Below are positions 60,566 to 64,000 of a stretch of 64,000 bases of DNA, one piece after another; positions within the stretch are counted from its first letter, which is position 1, and every line of letters starts with the position of its first letter. The stretch spans positions 12,793,001 through 12,857,000 of the forward strand of contig NC_092471.1 of NCBI RefSeq assembly GCF_047495875.1, read 5' to 3'. Position numbers and translations under genes: made by a program. The notes under the pieces are model-generated. The model searched no databases and was not told the DNA's origin. It worked only from the letters and a program-made list of their open reading frames with translations. The DNA comes from Pithys albifrons albifrons. Its lineage: Eukaryota > Chordata > Aves > Passeriformes > Thamnophilidae.

Positions 60566-63500
60566 GACTGACATGAAATGTTACCAACTCTCATATGGAA
60601 GCAGATGCTGAATTTGCCATGTTCCACAACCCTGAAACTCATTTAGTTCTGGGAGGCCAAAAAGCAGCAGTGTTTGCTCAAAGTATTTGGACTAAGGGGT
60701 GCTAATTATGTGTAGGATGCTGCTGTTACATGGATTGAAATTGTGTTGAGAGCTTAAACCTGGTAGCTGTACTCAATATAAAAGAAAGCCAAGCAGTTTT
60801 GGGTGTGTTCAGTGAGCTCTGGATTGTTCTTGTAGGCATGTTCAGCATGAGGCAATCAGCCAAGAACTCTTCAGATCAGACAGGCTGCATCTCAGTTTGC
60901 TCAGCATCCTTTCCTTGCTCCAAAGTCTATGCCTGCTTTGAAGAAAAAGCATTTTAAAAATTATTACATGTTCTGTACTGCTCTATGAGATGTAGTAAAA
61001 GCTCGTCATTCTTCTGGCCCATTTGGTAGCAATTACGTCTTGTGTTTCTTTTTAGCTCAATTCCAAGTCTAGTCTAGAAAGTTCCAATTGCAAAGTTGTC
61101 TATAGTCAGACTCCACTCTGAAGCAGTAATTTGCTGGAATTGCCTTTCTATTCTACCTCTGAAATGCAGAGCAGAGAAAGCAACAGCCAAGCAGTGAATA
61201 TGCAAACCCTGAGCCCTTAATTTCATTTAATTTCAATTTCACAAAGGTCCTTTAAATTTACTGTTGTGTGTAAGCTGTAATGCAGTAGAATCTCATGAGG
61301 ATGCAGTCTCATGAAATCACCTGCCAGTCCTGTGTTCAATAGGAGCAAGATTTGATGTTCAAAAAAAACCCCAAAACAAACTGAGTGGATTCAGATCAGT
61401 TCAATGCATTGAAAGGCACTTTTTTCTTTTGTTTTGTTCCAGTCATTTGGGTTGCTTTGTTTATAGAATTCAAGCTTTATTATTACTGGGTTTTAGGAGC
61501 AACAAACTTGCCTTTTTCTTAGTACTCCTATTTCTAAGGGTGATGGGGAAGGAATGCACTAGTGGAGTACCAGGGGGTGCAGCAGCTCATGTTGATGAAC
61601 ATGTACTGCTGTAGGATCAGGTGATATGTATGTGTTCCATCAAGCATGGGCTTGCTTGGAACTCAAGGCACTTATGTTAATTTTCAAAAAGATATTTAAG
61701 ATTCTTATATCAAAACATGACCTACTGTGAAAGGAACAAATGCAGCATTTGTAGCTGAACAGTATTTGAGTTACTGTTAGGCAGAACTTAATGATTCTCT
61801 GCTTTTGCAGCTTAACTTTAGTCTGCTGTGTTCTTGTCTGTGCAGGCTTGTTTGTAAGTAGTAGCTATGCAAGGGGCTTTGTTTAAAAATGAAGGTTTAA
61901 ATCTCATGAACACCATCTGTGATACTGAACTTGGGTCTCTTGCTGTCAGACTGCTTTAAAGAAATTTCAAAGCTACACTCTCACTTTGTATTTCCCAGTT
62001 TTCATGGATGGCAGCTGTCTTTAACTGACCCTGCTTAGGGGACTGTGCAGCAGATTTTTAATTTGGTTTTGGTGATTCTATGGGCTTGAATGGCTCTGGG
62101 CACATATATATATGCACTGTGGCATGACAGACTCTCCTCTAAGCAAGAGGCCAACAGGAAGGTGCCTGGGGATTGGGTTGTTCCAGAAGTGCCACACAAA
62201 CCTGCTGTTACTGTGCAGTAGTTTGGGGGGTTGCTATAGATACACTCATTTTGTGTGTAAGATAATGGAAATTGTGTCCATGAGTGGCAACAGTTGCTAA
62301 AATGTTTACCTATTGACTCTGTTAATTCCCATGAGTCACAGAAACTGTGCCAATTCGTCTGTCCCCAAAGAGCAAGCTGAACAGGCTCCAGCATCATCTC
62401 ACTGCTGTCACCTCTCTCCCCCAGGACAGCTCTGATCCAGACACTCCACTCAAACCCTTGTGTGCTTTCAAAGGGGGACTGGGAGAGTCTTTTTATCCCT
62501 GCAGGAGAGGAAGCCTTGTCACCTTGTGCTGGATTCCTGTGCTGTCTTGTAAACCAGGCTTTGCAACAGGACTTTTTAAATCCCAAACTAAAATAATACC
62601 ACTTTCTAATCTTCGGGAAACTTTTCAGATGTTCCTATAGAAACATAGTTCCAGCTGAGATTTTTGCTTAAGGGAAAACCCAGGACTTAAGATGAGAGGC
62701 TGCAAACAAAAAAAGCAGTTTGAGTCACAAGGTCAGTTGGACTCTTCCCATAAAATGAAGAGACTTAATCCATCTCGGTCTTTAGATGGAAAGATCTGCA
62801 TTTCTCAAGTGACCTAACAGTTGGACAGGATACCATGGCTGTGTGATTCAGTGGAATTTCCTTGCACATTTAACACACACCAGAACAGAAAGTGGCCCTG
62901 CCCTCAGGTTTAAACTGATGTTTTTCCTGTGCAGATTTGAATGGGGCTGCACTCCTGCAGCAGTGTAATGGTGGCAGTTTGGAAGAGATTAAAGAAAATC
63001 TACTGGCTTTGGCAATTTAATTTTGGTTTCAAGAGAAACTTGAAACCAAATTGCAGCATTCCTGCACTGGTTGTTCAACTGTTAGTTATATAGAGTGAAG
63101 CCAACATTTATTTATACAGCTATTTATATTACCTTGACTATGGTTATTTGAGAGAAGTAATTTACAATTTCTAGCAGGTCTTTAAGAAGTAAAAGAAAAA
63201 TTCTGCAGTACTAAATCAATCTTTGTTGCTGTAGAATGCATTGATTAGACTGTACTGTGATTATGCATTGATTAAGAAAATTTTCAAGTGCTTATAAATA
63301 AATTTCTGCAAGCTGATAGAGGGGCACTCTTTGCATCTTAACAGTATTTGATTAAGAATGAAATGCCTGAGGGAACTGGAAAAAAGGAAGACATCCAAGA
63401 CCTTGAAACAAGGAGAGGAAAGCAGAACAGACATTTTCCAAGCAGTAGCATTTTACTGTTAAGTATTTATCCAGTTAACAAAGTCTGAATCTTACATAAG

Positions 63501-64000
63501 CAAGCAATGTATGTCCTAACCTGTCCAGCACGTGCGAGTCACCAAAAGGCAAGCAAAAAGGGTAGGAATTGCCAAGGGCATCTCTCCTTACAATTAGCAT
63601 CAAAAAATCTGCATTAGGTCTTTAATTTCTTATATCCAAGGGCTTGTCTAATTGGGGAAAATTAGATGGTAAACACTCTCTCTGGGAATGCTCTTAGTTC
63701 CATGCAGGAACCGTTCTGTTGGTTCAGCTGGTAAATCTCCTGCAATGTTACTGGGTTCCTTCAGGTGGGGGATGGAAGAAACTGCCTCATGAAGAGCTGT
63801 ATGCCAGTGTATGTGGGAGTTGTTTGCCTTGTCTCATTAATGTTTGAGCTGTGTTAGTTACCACATGCTGGCTAATGACTCTTATTCAACTCTTCCTTTC
63901 TAGTAAAGCTAGAGCACAGAAATTTGTTGCTTCCTATTCTGTTATAAAGGCAGGTAAAAGAATAATGTTGGTTGAATCTATATTTAGTCCCAAAGGCAAA
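60566..64000. other. Intergenic sequence downstream of RNF128
   Basis: No gene, RNA gene or clear repeat family recognised. Contains a short AT-alternating run at about 62104-62113 and a stray AATAAA near 63297. The 183-residue - strand frame at 62035-62586 has no recognisable domain. Confidence 0.6.

Noticed and set aside
62035..62586. 183-residue - strand frame downstream of RNF128
   Set aside because: No recognisable domain, no splice or promoter support; judged chance.

Overview
The window is bird nuclear DNA, probably from a passerine. It has vertebrate-style GT-AG split genes, many CR1 LINE fragments (the main avian retrotransposon), an alpharetrovirus-like solo LTR, and the wreck of a PIM-type kinase, a family known to be heavily expanded in passerines. 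None of this is prokaryotic: there are no operons, CRISPR arrays or insertion sequences. Most open reading frames lie in introns or repeats and are chance.

Two real genes are present, both on the + strand. Positions 1-11611 hold the last eight coding exons of PAK3, a p21-activated serine/threonine kinase. They encode the whole kinase domain and the C-terminus; the regulatory half lies upstream of the window. A long non-coding stretch follows to about 21.26 kb, with CR1 insertions and the first clear AATAAA signal, so it may be a very long PAK3 3' UTR.

Positions 22.4-23.7 kb hold a CpG island and, on the - strand, a broken PIM-like kinase that has lost its catalytic loop. From 24.4 kb to 59.3 kb lies RNF128 (GRAIL), a single-pass membrane RING-H2 E3 ubiquitin ligase. 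It has three candidate first exons, each carrying its own start, signal peptide and PA-type luminal domain, and all ending in the same splice phase: copy A (24971-25376), copy B (31987-32392) and the CpG-island exon (34802-35246). Any of them can join the common exons at 46506-46753, 53330-53401, 53994-54076, 56603-56699, 57520-57697 and 59136-59272. Predicted products are 406 aa (copies A and B) and 419 aa.

The most notable signal is the A/B pair. A 1259-bp core holding promoter, exon and donor differs at one base, yet it sits inside an older duplication whose flanks are only about 89% alike (estimated by eye). That points to recent gene conversion between alternative first exons, or to an assembly artefact. 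A strong CTCF-like motif lies between the two copies. From about 60.56 kb to the end I recognise no gene.
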